The notes below the pieces were generated by a model that saw only the letters and a program-made list of their open reading frames with translations, searched no databases and had not been told where the DNA came from. Shown here piece by piece: positions 1 through 9,843 of a stretch of 64,000 nt of DNA (positions within the stretch are counted from its first letter, which is position 1; every line of letters starts with the position of its first letter). The position numbers were made by a program, and so were the translations under genes. The DNA is from Chitinasiproducens palmae (lineage in GTDB: Bacteria; Pseudomonadota; Gammaproteobacteria; Burkholderiales; Burkholderiaceae), in NCBI RefSeq assembly GCF_900095735.1, contig NZ_FNLO01000009.1:62001-126000 (forward strand), given 5' to 3'.

Positions 1-53
1 CCGCTCGGGCGGACGTGCCGGTGCACGCGGCCGCAGTATAGCGCGCACGGGCA

Positions 54-80
54 TTGCCACCACGGTCCATCTGTTAAGAT
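54..80 (+). promoter_or_regulatory. possible sigma70 promoter for cobQ
   Basis: TTGCCA (54-59) and TAAGAT (75-80) are separated by 15 bases, a little short of the optimum. They lie about 80 bases upstream of the chosen cobQ start. The match is modest and rests on sequence alone. Confidence 0.3.
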
Positions 81-159
81 GCGCCGCGCTGCGCAGGCGA
101 TTGGACGCCCGCGCGGGTGGGGCCGGCGCACGGCCGACATGCGAGCGGGAGGGCGTCGA

Positions 160-1803
160 ATGAGCATGGCGGGAGCACGATTGGCACAGGCTGGACAGGC
201 TGCACAGGTTGGACAGGCGACATGCGACGGCGGCCTGGTCCACAGTCTGATGGTGCAGGGCACGACGTCGGACGCCGGCAAGACGACGCTGGTCGCGGCG
301 CTGTGCCGGCTGCTCGCACGTCGCGGACTGCGCGTCGCACCGTTCAAGCCGCAGAACATGGCACTGAACAGTGCGGTCACCGCCGACGGCGGCGAGATCG
401 GTCGCTCCCAGGCCTTGCAGGCTCTCGCGGCCGGCGTCGCGCCGCACACCGACATGAACCCGGTGCTGCTCAAACCGAACTCGGATCGCTCGTCGCAGAT
501 CGTGATCTGCGGGCAGGTGGTGGCGACCCTCGACGCGCGCGGCTATCACGATTTCAAGCCGCGTGCGCTGGCCGCCGCGCTTGCCGCGCACAAGCGCCTG
601 ACCGGGCGTTTCGACACGATCGTCATCGAGGGCGCCGGCAGTCCGGCCGAGATCAATCTGCGTGCACGCGATCTGGCCAATATGGGCTTTGCCGAGGCCA
701 TCGACTGCCCGGTGATCCTGGTCGCCGATATCGACCGGGGCGGCGTGTTCGCGCATCTGGTCGGCACGCTGGCGCTGCTCTCCGAGAGCGAACGGGCGCG
801 CGTGCTCGGCTTCGTCATCAACCGCTTCCGTGGCGACCCCGCGCTGCTGCGCCCCGGCATCGACTGGCTCGAGAACCATACGGGCAAGCCGGTACTCGCG
901 GTGTTGCCGTACCTCGCATCGTTGGCGCTCGACGCCGAGGATGCGTTGTCGAACCGGCGCGAGGCGGCTGCCCGCGAACCGTCGCGATTCACCGTGGTAT
1001 GCCCGACGCTGCCGCGTGTCGCCAATGCCACCGACCTCGACGCATTGCGCCTGCACCCCGGCGTGGCGGTGTATGACGTCGCTGCGCCGCAGGATGCGCC
1101 TGCCGCCGATCTGATCGTGCTGCCGGGCAGCAAGAGCGTCAGGTCCGACCTCGAATGGTTGCGCGCACAGGGCTGGGAAACGGCGTTGGCGCGCCATCTG
1201 CGGTATGGCGGGCGGGTGCTCGGCATCTGCGGCGGCATGCAGATGCTGGGCCGGACGATCCATGATCCGAGCGGCCTGGAAGGGCCGCCGGGCAGCGCGG
1301 CGGGACTGGGCTGGCTCGATTTCGAGACGACCTTGCAGCCGGCCAAGCAGTTGCGCACCACGCACGGCACGCTCGCGACTGAAGCAGCGACTGAAGCAGC
1401 GACTGAAGCAGCGAGGGGACGTGCCGCCGGACAGCCGGTCGCCATCAGCGGTTACGAGATCCACGCGGGTGTCAGCGAGGGACCGGCGCTGGGCCAGCCG
1501 GCCGTCCGACTTCACGATGGACGCGGCGACGGCGCGCTGTCGGCGGACGGACAAATCATGGCAACCTATCTGCACGGGCTTTTTGACACGCCGGCCGCCG
1601 CCGATGCGCTGCTTGCCTGGGCGGGCTATCGTGGCACGGCGACGACGCCGGATCGCGCGCTGCGCCGTGAAGCCGATCTCGACCGGCTGGCCGACGCGGT
1701 CGCCGCCGAACTGGACGTCGACGCCTTGCTTGCGCAGGTCGAGGCCTTCGGTGCTGCGAAGCGCCGCGCACCGCGTGTCCTCGAAGGAGAACCCGGACGA
1801 TGA
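160..1803 (+). CDS. cobQ: cobyric acid synthase CobQ
   Basis: Glutamine-dependent amidation of adenosylcobyrinic acid a,c-diamide at four carboxylates to give adenosylcobyric acid (late cobalamin pathway, cytoplasm). The 547-aa protein has an N-terminal ATPase domain of the dethiobiotin-synthetase fold ([12 protein letters not shown] near residue 32; [11 protein letters not shown]) and a C-terminal class I glutamine amidotransferase domain with nucleophile Cys357 in [10 protein letters not shown] and His472 in YLHGLFD. ATG 160 is chosen because GGGAGG lies 7 bases upstream. The conserved family start only begins near residue 31. The first 25-30 residues come from a 9-bp repeat. A second repeat inserts (TEAA)3 into the amidotransferase domain. 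The stop overlaps the cobP start as ATGA. Identity is secure; the N-terminal extension is unusual. Confidence 0.93.
   Translation: MSMAGARLAQAGQAAQVGQATCDGGLVHSLMVQGTTSDAGKTTLVAALCRLLARRGLRVAPFKPQNMALNSAVTADGGEIGRSQALQALAAGVAPHTDMNPVLLKPNSDRSSQIVICGQVVATLDARGYHDFKPRALAAALAAHKRLTGRFDTIVIEGAGSPAEINLRARDLANMGFAEAIDCPVILVADIDRGGVFAHLVGTLALLSESERARVLGFVINRFRGDPALLRPGIDWLENHTGKPVLAVLPYLASLALDAEDALSNRREAAAREPSRFTVVCPTLPRVANATDLDALRLHPGVAVYDVAAPQDAPAADLIVLPGSKSVRSDLEWLRAQGWETALARHLRYGGRVLGICGGMQMLGRTIHDPSGLEGPPGSAAGLGWLDFETTLQPAKQLRTTHGTLATEAATEAATEAARGRAAGQPVAISGYEIHAGVSEGPALGQPAVRLHDGRGDGALSADGQIMATYLHGLFDTPAAADALLAWAGYRGTATTPDRALRREADLDRLADAVAAELDVDALLAQVEAFGAAKRRAPRVLEGEPGR
185..220 (+). repeat. 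9-bp tandem repeat at the cobQ 5' end
   Basis: Four imperfect copies of (c/g)acaggctg encode an Ala-Gln-Gly-rich stretch between the cobQ start codon and its first conserved residues. The unit is a multiple of three, so the frame is kept. Confidence 0.85.
1377..1412 (+). repeat. 12-bp tandem repeat inside cobQ
   Basis: Three exact copies of a 12-base unit (gcgactgaagca) encode three Thr-Glu-Ala-Ala blocks between conserved segments of the CobQ amidotransferase domain. This looks like an in-frame slippage expansion in a surface loop. Confidence 0.85.
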
Positions 1804-2423
1804 AATGGCACCAGGCGGTGCATCAGCTTGTGTTGGGCGGCGCCCGTTCCGGCAAGAGCAGCCATGCCGAAGCATTGGCGCGCGCGAGCCGGCTGGACGT
1901 GACGGTGATCGTCACCGGCGAGGCGCGCGACGACGAGATGCGCGAACGCATCGCGCGACATCGTGCCGAGCGGCCCGCGCAGTGGCGGGTGGTCGAAGCG
2001 CCGGTGCGGCTGGCCGAGGCCTTGCTCGCCGCAGCCGACGGCGAGCGCTGCGTGATCGTCGATTGCCTGACACTCTGGCTCAGCAATACCCTGTTCGCCG
2101 CGCCGCCGGGCGTGGACGGCGGCGCGCCCGATGTCACGCCAGCAGAAGGCGTGGCTTCATGCGACGATGCGATCTTCCGACGTGAGCGCGCCGCGCTGTT
2201 CGACTGTCTGAACCGCGTGCGCGGACCGGTGATCTTCGTGTCCAACGAGGTCGGGCTCGGCATCGTGCCCGCCGATCCGCTCTCGCGCCGTTTCCGGGAC
2301 GAGGCCGGGCGCCTGCATCGCGAGCTGGCCGCGCGCTGCAGCGTGGTCACCTTCGTGGCCGCCGGGCTGCCGCTGGTGTTGAAGGCGCCGCCCCCACCGA
2401 TGGAGCCGGGCGGCGGCGCCTGA
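1800..2423 (+). CDS. cobP: bifunctional adenosylcobinamide kinase / guanylyltransferase
   Basis: Phosphorylates adenosylcobinamide and transfers GMP to it, giving adenosyl-GDP-cobinamide, the substrate for joining of the lower ligand (the CobU of enteric bacteria). The 207-aa protein is of family length. It shows the P-loop GGARSGKS (13-20), the [10 protein letters not shown] segment followed by IARHRAERP with the His expected to carry the guanylyl group, [12 protein letters not shown], and the C-terminal [11 protein letters not shown] motif. The start codon overlaps the cobQ stop (ATGA), so the two are translationally coupled. The operon then has a 187-bp gap before cobW. Confidence is high. 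Confidence 0.94.
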   Translation: MKWHQAVHQLVLGGARSGKSSHAEALARASRLDVTVIVTGEARDDEMRERIARHRAERPAQWRVVEAPVRLAEALLAAADGERCVIVDCLTLWLSNTLFAAPPGVDGGAPDVTPAEGVASCDDAIFRRERAALFDCLNRVRGPVIFVSNEVGLGIVPADPLSRRFRDEAGRLHRELAARCSVVTFVAAGLPLVLKAPPPPMEPGGGA

Positions 2424-2610
2424 GCGCGGGGGCGCCCGACTGACGGCGGGCTCCGTCGTTGCGTCGGTCGCCGCCGGGCCGGCGGTACCGTCACCCGGGT
2501 CCATGCCGTTTCTTCGTCCATTTTCTTCGGCCGTTTCTTGATCCCTTTCTTGATCCATTTTTCGATCGATTTCTTGGTCATTCCCCGGCGCCACGCCACA
2601 GGAGCATTCG
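2424..2610. other. cobP-cobW spacer with T-rich repeats
   Basis: The 187-base gap holds a T-rich stretch (about 2511-2582) built from repeats of ttcttgatcc and ttcgatcgattt, unusual in this GC-rich setting. I see no riboswitch, terminator or gene. A ribosome binding site (AGGAG, about 2600) precedes cobW. Confidence 0.5.
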
Positions 2611-3732
2611 ATGCAGCTGCGCAAGATTCCCGTCACCGTCGTCACCGGCTTCCTCGGCAGCGGTAAGACGACCCTGCTGCGCCATATTCTCGAAAATGCG
2701 AACGGACGCCGCATCGCGGTGATCGTCAACGAATTCGGCGAGCTGGGCATCGACGGCGAAATCCTGAAAGGGTGCGGCATTGGCTGCGAGGACGCCGAGG
2801 CAGGCGGGCAGTTGTACGAATTGGCCAATGGCTGCCTGTGCTGCACCGTGCAGGAGGAGTTTTTTCCGGTCATGGAGCAACTGGTCGAGCGTCGCGACGC
2901 GATCGACCACGTGCTGATCGAGACCAGCGGACTGGCGCTGCCCAAGCCGCTGGTGCAGGCGTTCAACTGGCCGTCGATCCGCAACAGCTTCACGGTCGAC
3001 GCGGTGATCACCGTTGTCGACACGCCGGCCGCCGCGGCCGGCCAGTTCGCCGCCGACGTGCCGGCAGTCGATGCGCAGCGCCGCGCCGATCCGAACCTCG
3101 ATCACGAGTCGCCGCTGCACGAGCTATTCGAGGATCAGCTTGGCTCGGCCGATCTGGTCGTTCTCAACAAGTCGGATCTGGTCGACTCGGCCGACCTGGC
3201 GCGCGTCGAAACGCTGGTACGCGCCGAGATCCCCGCGAGTGTCGGCGTCGTGCACGCCCAGCGTGGCGCGCTCGATCTGCGCGCCTTGCTCGGCTTGCAG
3301 GCGGCCTCCGAAGAAACCATCCACCTGCGTGAAGATCATCACAACGACGCGGGCGATCCCGATCACCATCACGACGATTTCGACTCGGTCATCGTCAGCG
3401 CGCCGACGCCGTCGCGCGAGCGTTTGCTGGCCGCATTGCAGACCCTGGTGGCCGGCCACGCGATCTATCGGGTGAAGGGTTTCGCGGCGCTCCCGGACGC
3501 GCCGATGCGGTTGTTGGTGCAGGGCGTCGGCCGACGTTTCGACAGCTACTTCGACCGTCGTTGGCGCGAAGCCGAGGCACGCGTCAGCCGCTTCGTGCTG
3601 ATCGGCGAGGATCTCGACGCCGACGCGCTGCAACGGGCATTCGAGACGGCGCTCGATGCCGCTCCGGTGGCTGGCTCCGCGGCTGCGTCCGTGGTTGCTG
3701 CCGCGGCTGATCCGGTGGCCGGGCGGGGCTGA
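2611..3732 (+). CDS. cobW: CobW-family GTPase, cobalt-pathway metallochaperone
   Basis: G3E-family P-loop GTPase thought to deliver cobalt to the CobN chelatase. The 373-aa protein has GFLGSGKTT (13-21), the metal-binding GCLCCT motif (74-79), NKSDL of the GTPase fold and a His/Asp-rich segment near residues 242-260 (EDHH...DHHHDD). That segment matches the metal-binding loop typical of CobW proteins. The C-terminal CobW_C domain follows. ATG 2611 has AGGAG upstream. The stop lies 4 bases before the cobN start, which supports coupling to the chelatase. CobW rather than a zinc chaperone is inferred from this context. Confidence 0.93.
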   Translation: MQLRKIPVTVVTGFLGSGKTTLLRHILENANGRRIAVIVNEFGELGIDGEILKGCGIGCEDAEAGGQLYELANGCLCCTVQEEFFPVMEQLVERRDAIDHVLIETSGLALPKPLVQAFNWPSIRNSFTVDAVITVVDTPAAAAGQFAADVPAVDAQRRADPNLDHESPLHELFEDQLGSADLVVLNKSDLVDSADLARVETLVRAEIPASVGVVHAQRGALDLRALLGLQAASEETIHLREDHHNDAGDPDHHHDDFDSVIVSAPTPSRERLLAALQTLVAGHAIYRVKGFAALPDAPMRLLVQGVGRRFDSYFDRRWREAEARVSRFVLIGEDLDADALQRAFETALDAAPVAGSAAASVVAAAADPVAGRG

Positions 3733-3736
3733 CGCA

Positions 3737-6700
3737 ATGCACCTGCTGAGCACCACGCCCGGCGGCTTCGTCGACGACAGCGAAGGCGTGGTCCGCGTCG
3801 CGCAGACGCGGGCCGACATGGTGGTGCTCAGCTCCGCGGACACGACGCTGGCGCTGCTCGCGGATGCCTACGCGCGGCTGGCGCCGGACCGGCCAAGCCT
3901 GCGTCTGGCCAATCTCGCCTACCTGCGCCAGAACGCGTCGCTGGACTACTACGTCGACGACGTCCTCGACGGCGCGCGCGTGGTAGTGGTCGACCACCTG
4001 GGTGGCGAAGCATACTGGCCGTACGGCATCGAACGCCTGACCACGCTGGCGCGCGAGCGCGGCCAACTGCTGGCGATGTTCTCCGGCGATTTGCAGGAAG
4101 ACCCGGCGCTGGTCGCGCGCAGCACCGCCGAGCCCGAACTGTGCGGCGTGTTGTGGCGTTATCTGCGCGAGGGCGGCATCGACAATGCCGAGCAGTTCCT
4201 GCGCTGTCTCGCACATCGCGGTTTCGGTTGGGGCCCGCTGCCGTTGCCGCCGCGCCCGCTGCCGGTCGTGTCGATCTACCATCCGGCGCGCGCCGCGGCC
4301 AGCCTCGACGATTGGCGCGCGGACTGGCGGCCCGGCGCGCCGGTGGTGCCGGTGCTGTTCTACAAAGCGCATCTGCAGGCGGGTAATACCGCGGTGTTCG
4401 ATGCATTGGCCGATGCGCTGCGCGGCGAGGGCCTGAACCCGCTGCCCATCGCATTGACGTCGCTGAAGGATTCGGTCGCCCTGGAAGTCGTCGCGACGCT
4501 GTGCGCACAAACCCGCGCCGCACTGGTGCTCAACACGACCGCGTTCGCGGCCGGCGTGCTGGGGGCCGAGACGACCGTCGCGCTGGCCGGGGATGCGCCA
4601 GTGCTGCAGGTGATCCTGAGCGGCGGCAACCGCGACGACTGGCTCGCCAGCGAGCACGGCCTGCGCGCGCGTGACATTGCCATGCATATCGCGCTGCCGG
4701 AAGTGGATGGCCGCATCATCACGCGTGCAGTCAGCTTCAAGGGGCTCGCGTACCGCTGCGAGGCGACGCAGACCGACGTCGTGCGCTATCGTCCGGACGC
4801 CGAGCGCATTGCCTTCGTGGCCGCGCTCGCGCAGCGCTGGTGCCGCCTGCGCACCGTGCCGAATGGCGCAAAGCGCCTGGCGCTGATCCTGGCCAACTAT
4901 CCGAGCAGCGAAGCGCGCATCGGCAACGGCGTCGGGCTCGACACGCCCGCGTCGGTGACGGCGATCCTCCGCGCGCTGACCGATGCCGGATATCGGGTCG
5001 ATGCGCCGCCGACGGACGGCGCGACGCTGCTCGACGCGCTGACCGCGGGCGTCAGCAACGATTTGGCGCAGCATCCGCTGCGGCCGGCCTTTCAAAGCTA
5101 CGCGGTGGACGACTATCGGCGTGCGCTGGCGACCTTGCCGGCGGCGGCCCGCGCGGCGCTGCGCGACCGCTGGGGCGAGCCCGAGGACGACCCGACGGTG
5201 CGGCAGGGACGTTTCACGATCGCGGGACGCCGCTACGGCAACGTTTTCGTCGGCATCCAACCGTCCCGGCTGGGCACGCCGGTCGGTGGCGCCGACGACT
5301 ATGCGAGCTATCACGATGCGACGCTGGTGCCGCCGCACGCGTATCTCGCGTTCTATTTCTGGTTGCGCGAATCGTTCGCGATCGATGCGGTGGTGCATGT
5401 CGGCAAGCACGGCAATCTGGAATGGCTGCCAGGCAAGAGCGTGGCGCTCGGGCCGGGCTGCTGGCCGGACCTGGCGCTCGGACCGCTGCCGCACTTGTAT
5501 CCGTTCATCGTCAACGACCCTGGCGAGGGCGCGCAGGCCAAGCGGCGCGCGCAGGCGGTGATCATCGACCACCTGATGCCGCCGTTGACGCGCGCGGAAA
5601 ACTACGGACCGCTACAGGACCTCGAACGTCAGGTCGACGAATACTACGAAGCGCTGCTGGTCGATCCGCGCCGCGCGCGGCTGCTGCGGCGCGCCATCGT
5701 CGACAACATCGTCGCGAACAAGCTGCATGACGAACTGGGCCTGCCGGCTCCGGCCGCACCGTCGGACGAGGACAGCCTGTTGACCCGCACCGACGCCTAT
5801 CTGTGCGAGTTGAAGGAGACGCAGATTCGTGACGGCCTGCACGTGTTTGGCGTCTCGCCCGCCGGCGCGCAGCGGCGCGACACGCTGCTGGCGCTTGCGC
5901 GTTTTCCGAGCGGCGACGGCACCGGCGCACATGCCGGCCTGATTCGCGCGTTGGCCGCGGACCTGGCGCTCGGCGACGATTTCGATCCGTTCACGGCCGA
6001 TGCCGCGGCGCCCTGGACCGGTGCGCGTCCGGCCGCATTGCTTGCGGTCGATGCGGGTCCCTGGCGCCATCACGGCCACACGCGCGAGCGCCTGGAAGCG
6101 TTGGCTGCACGCCTGCTCGACGGTCTGCTGTCGCTGCCAGCGACGCTGCCCGTGGCGGCGACCGAAGCGACGGCCAAGCAGTCCGCCGTCATGGCGGTGC
6201 CGCCCGGCGAGCCGACGGCGCCATCGGCCAGCAGGTCCGCGGAGGCGTTGGCCGCGCCCGCACTGCCGCGCACCGACGCGGTGCTCGGTTGGATCGACGC
6301 GACGCTGCGGCCGCGCCTCGATGCATGCGGCCCGCAAGAGATGCGTCATCTGCTCGACGGCCTGGCGGGGCGCTTCGTGCCGCCAGGCCCCAGCGGCGCG
6401 CCGTCGCGTGGCAGGCCGGACGTGCTGCCGACCGGGCGCAACTTCTATTCCGTCGATACGCGGGCGGTGCCGACCCGCGCGGCATGGGAGCTCGGGCTGC
6501 GCGCGGCCAATCAACTGGTCGAGCGACACATGCAGGAGCACGGCGACTTCCCGCGCGCGGTGGGTATGTCGGTGTGGGGCACGGCCACCATGCGCACCGG
6601 CGGCGACGACATCGCGCAGGCCTTGGCGCTGCTCGGCGTGCGGCCGGTGTGGTCGGCCGGCAGTCATCGCGTCGCCGATTTCGAGATCCTGCCGATCACC

Positions 6701-7639
6701 ATCTTCGGCCGGCCGCGCATCGACGTCACCCTGCGCGTGTCGGGCTTCTTTCGAGATGCGTTCCCGAACCTGATCCATCTGTTCGACGCCGCAGTGCAGG
6801 CGGTCGCGGCGCTCGACGAAACTGCCGACGTGAATCCGGTACGCGCGCGCGTGCTTGCCGAGGCCGCGCGGTATCGGGCGGCCGGCGCGGACGAGACCGC
6901 GGCACGCCAGTGGGCTGGCTGGCGCGTGTTCGGCGCGCGGCCCGGCAGCTACGGCGCGGGACTGCAGTCGCTGATCGATGAACGCACCTGGCGCGACCGC
7001 GCGGATCTGGCCGAAGCGTACGGTGACTGGGGCGGCTACGCGTATGCGCAGGGCGACGATGGCCAGGCCGCGCCCGCCGCGTTTCGCGCGCGTCTGGCGA
7101 CGCTGGATGTCGTGGTGCAGAACCAGGACAACCGCGAGCACGACATCCTCGATTCGAACGACTACTATCAATTCCAGGGCGGCATGGCCGTCGCGGTCCG
7201 CCATTTCGCCGGCAGCGAGCCGGCCATCTATCTTGGCGACCATAGCCATCCGGCCGCGCCGCGCGTCCGGACCCTGCGCGAGGAAATCGCGCGCGTGGTG
7301 CGAGCGCGCGTCGTCAACCCGAAGTGGCTGGCCGGCGTGAAGCGCCACGGCTACAAGGGCGGGGCGGAAATGGCGGCGACCGTCGATTGCCTGTTCGGCT
7401 ATGACGCAACCGCCGGCGTGGTGACCGACCATCAATACGCGCTGCTGGCCGACGCCTACGTCGACGCGTCCGACACGCGCGCCTTTCTCGCGCAACACAA
7501 TCCGCAGGCCTTGCGCGACATCTGCTCGCGGCTGCTGGAAGCAATGCAGCGCGGCCTATGGGCAGAGCCGGGCGCCTACCGCGACCGAATCGAGCAACAC
7601 CTGCTCGACAGCGAAGCACAACAGGAGGGAGCGCAATGA
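3737..7639 (+). CDS. cobN: aerobic cobaltochelatase large subunit CobN
   Basis: The substrate-binding subunit that inserts cobalt into hydrogenobyrinic acid a,c-diamide, working with an AAA ATPase and a VWA partner. At 1300 aa it has the usual length of the CobN/Mg-chelatase H family. Conserved blocks include HVGKHGNLEWLPGK, the Asn-Asp-Pro-Gly-Glu segment before KRRAQAVIIDH, GRNFYSVD, and the C-terminal VVQNQDNREHDILDSNDYYQFQ region. The segment at about 6150-6290 is low-complexity Ala/Ser/Pro and looks like an inserted linker. ATG 3737 is chosen over upstream starts because those overlap cobW. The stop overlaps the next start (ATGA), so chelatase subunits are translated together. Confidence 0.95.
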   Translation: MHLLSTTPGGFVDDSEGVVRVAQTRADMVVLSSADTTLALLADAYARLAPDRPSLRLANLAYLRQNASLDYYVDDVLDGARVVVVDHLGGEAYWPYGIERLTTLARERGQLLAMFSGDLQEDPALVARSTAEPELCGVLWRYLREGGIDNAEQFLRCLAHRGFGWGPLPLPPRPLPVVSIYHPARAAASLDDWRADWRPGAPVVPVLFYKAHLQAGNTAVFDALADALRGEGLNPLPIALTSLKDSVALEVVATLCAQTRAALVLNTTAFAAGVLGAETTVALAGDAPVLQVILSGGNRDDWLASEHGLRARDIAMHIALPEVDGRIITRAVSFKGLAYRCEATQTDVVRYRPDAERIAFVAALAQRWCRLRTVPNGAKRLALILANYPSSEARIGNGVGLDTPASVTAILRALTDAGYRVDAPPTDGATLLDALTAGVSNDLAQHPLRPAFQSYAVDDYRRALATLPAAARAALRDRWGEPEDDPTVRQGRFTIAGRRYGNVFVGIQPSRLGTPVGGADDYASYHDATLVPPHAYLAFYFWLRESFAIDAVVHVGKHGNLEWLPGKSVALGPGCWPDLALGPLPHLYPFIVNDPGEGAQAKRRAQAVIIDHLMPPLTRAENYGPLQDLERQVDEYYEALLVDPRRARLLRRAIVDNIVANKLHDELGLPAPAAPSDEDSLLTRTDAYLCELKETQIRDGLHVFGVSPAGAQRRDTLLALARFPSGDGTGAHAGLIRALAADLALGDDFDPFTADAAAPWTGARPAALLAVDAGPWRHHGHTRERLEALAARLLDGLLSLPATLPVAATEATAKQSAVMAVPPGEPTAPSASRSAEALAAPALPRTDAVLGWIDATLRPRLDACGPQEMRHLLDGLAGRFVPPGPSGAPSRGRPDVLPTGRNFYSVDTRAVPTRAAWELGLRAANQLVERHMQEHGDFPRAVGMSVWGTATMRTGGDDIAQALALLGVRPVWSAGSHRVADFEILPITIFGRPRIDVTLRVSGFFRDAFPNLIHLFDAAVQAVAALDETADVNPVRARVLAEAARYRAAGADETAARQWAGWRVFGARPGSYGAGLQSLIDERTWRDRADLAEAYGDWGGYAYAQGDDGQAAPAAFRARLATLDVVVQNQDNREHDILDSNDYYQFQGGMAVAVRHFAGSEPAIYLGDHSHPAAPRVRTLREEIARVVRARVVNPKWLAGVKRHGYKGGAEMAATVDCLFGYDATAGVVTDHQYALLADAYVDASDTRAFLAQHNPQALRDICSRLLEAMQRGLWAEPGAYRDRIEQHLLDSEAQQEGAQ

Positions 7640-8871
7640 GCGCGTCCATGCAGGCGGCACCGCTGCCGGTCTTTCCGTTTGTCGGGCTGGTGGGACAGGC
7701 GCGCCTGCAGCTCGCGTTGATCCTCGCGGCGATCGACCCGGGCCTGGGTGGCGTGCTGATCAGCGGGCCGCGCGGCACCGCGAAATCCACCGCCGCACGC
7801 GCGCTGGCCGAACTGCTGCCGGCAGGCCGCTTCGTGACGCTGCCGCTGGGCGCGAGCGAGGAACGGCTGTCGGGCACCCTCGATTTGCAGGCGGTGCTGC
7901 GCGACGGCGAGGTGCGCTTTGCACCGGGGCTGCTGGCGGCCGCGCATGGCGGCGTCCTGTATGTGGACGAAGTGAATCTGCTGCCCGATCCGCTCGTCGA
8001 TCTGCTGCTCGACGTGGCGGCGAGCGGTGTCAACACCGTCGAACGCGATGGCGTCTCGCATCGGCATGCTGCCCGCTTCGTCCTGATCGGCACGATGAAT
8101 CGCGAGGAAGGCGAACTGCGGCCGCAACTGCTGGACCGCTTCGGTCTGTCCGTCGCGCTGGAAAACTGTTGGGAACCGGACCAACGACGTGCGATCGTGG
8201 CAGCGCGGCTCGCCTTCGATGCCGCGCCCGACGCCTACCGGGCGCGTCATGCCGCCGAGCAGGCTCGGCTGGCGGCGACAATCGTCGCGGCCAGCCAGGC
8301 GGTGTCCGGCTTCGACTTCAGCGACGCAGTCCATCGGCGCGTTGGCGAGCTGTGCATCGCCGCCGCGGTAGACGGCATCCGCGCGGACCTGGTGATGCTG
8401 CGCGCCGCGCGGGCCCTGGCGGCTTTCGAGACGGCCGCAGCGCTCGACGTCGGACACGTCGAACGCGTTGCCGAGCTGGTGCTCGCGCACCGCCGGCACG
8501 AGGGTGCGCCGACGTCGCCCACGACGGCATCGGCATCGCAGCGGACACACGGGCAGCCGTCGCGGTCGTCGACCGACTTCCCCGAGAGCGGGCGCGAAGC
8601 AGCACCGGACGCGCAAGGTTCGCCGCGAGCCGATGAAGTCGTGCCCGACGCGGTGACAGCACAGATGGCACGGCCCATGGCCGGTGGCGGGCGCGCTGCG
8701 TCGTTACCGGGCGGCGACGGGTCTGGCAAGTCGCACGGACAGCCCGGCGACGCTGCAACCGAAGGCCATGCCAGCGGTCGCGGTGACGAAGACTGGGGCT
8801 ATCTCGCCCCGACGCCGATCGACGCGCAGGCGCTGGGTGTCACCGGACGGCAAGCCGCAAAAAAAGCCTGA
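7636..8871 (+). CDS. chlD: chelatase AAA+ ATPase subunit (ChlI/BchI-like); zero-frame product of chlD
   Basis: Mg-chelatase-type ATPase that powers metal insertion by CobN; it takes the place of CobS here. The 411-aa protein has Walker A GPRGTAKST (44-52), Walker B YVDEVNLLPD (near 108) and the arginine-finger and sensor region through about residue 290. A polar Ser/Gly/Pro linker runs to the stop. The last codons are GCA AAA AAA GCC TGA, so the gene ends right after a slippery heptamer. A -1 shift there would carry translation into the downstream VWA frame and give a 660-aa ChlD-like protein (7636-9617). Dual-product chlD genes of this kind are known in cobalt-chelatase clusters. ATPase assignment is certain; the frameshift is predicted. 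Confidence 0.9.
   Translation: MSASMQAAPLPVFPFVGLVGQARLQLALILAAIDPGLGGVLISGPRGTAKSTAARALAELLPAGRFVTLPLGASEERLSGTLDLQAVLRDGEVRFAPGLLAAAHGGVLYVDEVNLLPDPLVDLLLDVAASGVNTVERDGVSHRHAARFVLIGTMNREEGELRPQLLDRFGLSVALENCWEPDQRRAIVAARLAFDAAPDAYRARHAAEQARLAATIVAASQAVSGFDFSDAVHRRVGELCIAAAVDGIRADLVMLRAARALAAFETAAALDVGHVERVAELVLAHRRHEGAPTSPTTASASQRTHGQPSRSSTDFPESGREAAPDAQGSPRADEVVPDAVTAQMARPMAGGGRAASLPGGDGSGKSHGQPGDAATEGHASGRGDEDWGYLAPTPIDAQALGVTGRQAAKKA
8859..8865 (+). promoter_or_regulatory. predicted -1 programmed frameshift site (A AAA AAA)
   Basis: Seven consecutive A residues sit in the phase X XXY YYZ relative to the ATPase frame (GC A AAA AAA GCC TGA). Slipping by -1 gives AGC CTG AGC and an open frame that continues without a stop into the VWA domain. 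A weak possible stimulatory stem is CGCAC (8889-8893) with GTGCG (8908-8912). No clear ribosome binding site precedes the VWA domain. Transcriptional slippage on the A run would produce a similar fusion. Confidence 0.7.
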
Positions 8872-8912
8872 GCCATCGCACTTCGGGGCGCACTGACGAG
8901 CAGGGCGGTGCG

Positions 8913-9617
8913 TTGCGATGGCTGTCCGTTCCCGGCGCGATGCCCGCGATGCGCGGTGTCGGCGGGCGGCGACACCGGCGCGGCCGTGCAGCGGCGCCGG
9001 TCGGCGCGCTGGACTGGCCCGCCACGCTGCGCGTCAAGGGGCCGTCGGCGCTCGTCGCCGACCACCTGCGTCATCGCGCGCGGCCGAGCGAGCGCGGCCT
9101 GTTGCAATGCGTGTTGCTGGACTGTTCCGCGTCGATGCGTGCCGGGCAGCGGCTCGCGCTCGCGAAGGGCTTGCTCGTCGCACTGTTCGAGCACGCCTAT
9201 CTGCAACGCAGCGAGGTCGCGCTGATTTGCTTCGACGGCAACGGTGCCGCCCTGCGGGTGCCGCCGTCGCGCGTGCCGGGTGGCGTGGCCGGTGCCGTCG
9301 CGCGCTGGTTGCAGCCGATCGGCGGCGGCGGCGGAACACCGCTCGCGGCAGCGGCGGCATTGGCCGCGCAGACGCTGCGGCGCGCGGCCCTGCGCCGGCC
9401 CGCGCAATTACGCGAATTATGGGTGTTCACCGATGCGCGTACCGCCGTGCTACCGCCGCGCCCCGCCGCCGCCGACGCGGCCTTCATCGTGGACTTCGAA
9501 CAGGGGACGCTGCGTCTCGGTCGTGCCGCGCGCCTGGCCGAACGCTGGCAGGCCCAATGCATCGATGCCGACGCGCTACGCGAAGCACTGACCAGTCGCA
9601 TGCGCGACGGCGCGTGA
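8913..9617 (+). CDS. chlD: VWA (MIDAS) domain of the ChlD/CobT-like chelatase subunit
   Basis: The von Willebrand A half of a chelatase ATPase partner, expected to couple the AAA ring to CobN. The MIDAS motif is DCSAS (residues 70-74 from the TTG at 8913), followed by FDGNGA and the GGGGGTPL loop with the third-ligand region. The sequence before the domain (DWPATLRVKGP) is typical ChlD linker. The frame is open upstream to the end of the ATPase gene. TTG 8913 is only a nominal start without a good Shine-Dalgarno. I infer that this domain is made mainly as the C-terminal half of a -1 frameshift fusion with the ATPase. An independent TTG-initiated protein is the alternative. Confidence 0.8.
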   Translation: MRWLSVPGAMPAMRGVGGRRHRRGRAAAPVGALDWPATLRVKGPSALVADHLRHRARPSERGLLQCVLLDCSASMRAGQRLALAKGLLVALFEHAYLQRSEVALICFDGNGAALRVPPSRVPGGVAGAVARWLQPIGGGGGTPLAAAAALAAQTLRRAALRRPAQLRELWVFTDARTAVLPPRPAAADAAFIVDFEQGTLRLGRAARLAERWQAQCIDADALREALTSRMRDGA

Positions 9618-9641
9618 CGTTGCGCGATGCCAGCGGTGCTC

Positions 9642-9685
9642 AGCAGCGGTACTGAGCAGCGGTACTGAGCAGCGGTACTGAGCAG
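9642..9685. repeat. 13-bp tandem repeat between convergent chlD and cobB
   Basis: 3.4 copies of agcagcggtactg lie just downstream of chlD, in the 226-base gap between the convergent operons. I found no clear intrinsic terminator in the gap. Confidence 0.9.
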
Positions 9686-9843
9686 TGACGATGAACGACG
9701 GCGACGCACAGCGGTGCAAGCCAGCCGCGGAAGACAGCGGCGACCGCCACTGAGTTGCCGACCACGACAGGCGGCGCTCGCACGTCGCTCAGGGTCCGTA
9801 TGGCGTGATGCCTGTCCGGCTCACGGGTGGCGTCGGCGCGATC

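Noticed and set aside
3584-7498. Two very long antisense open frames (662 and 628 residues) opposite cobW/cobN
   Set aside because: They are Arg-rich shadows of a GC-rich gene in the opposite strand, without domains or starts; cobN is unambiguous.
9720-9780. GCCACTG-like string near 9748 as a riboswitch
   Set aside because: It lacks the upstream GGTGAAAT segment and the B12 box and lies downstream of convergent genes.
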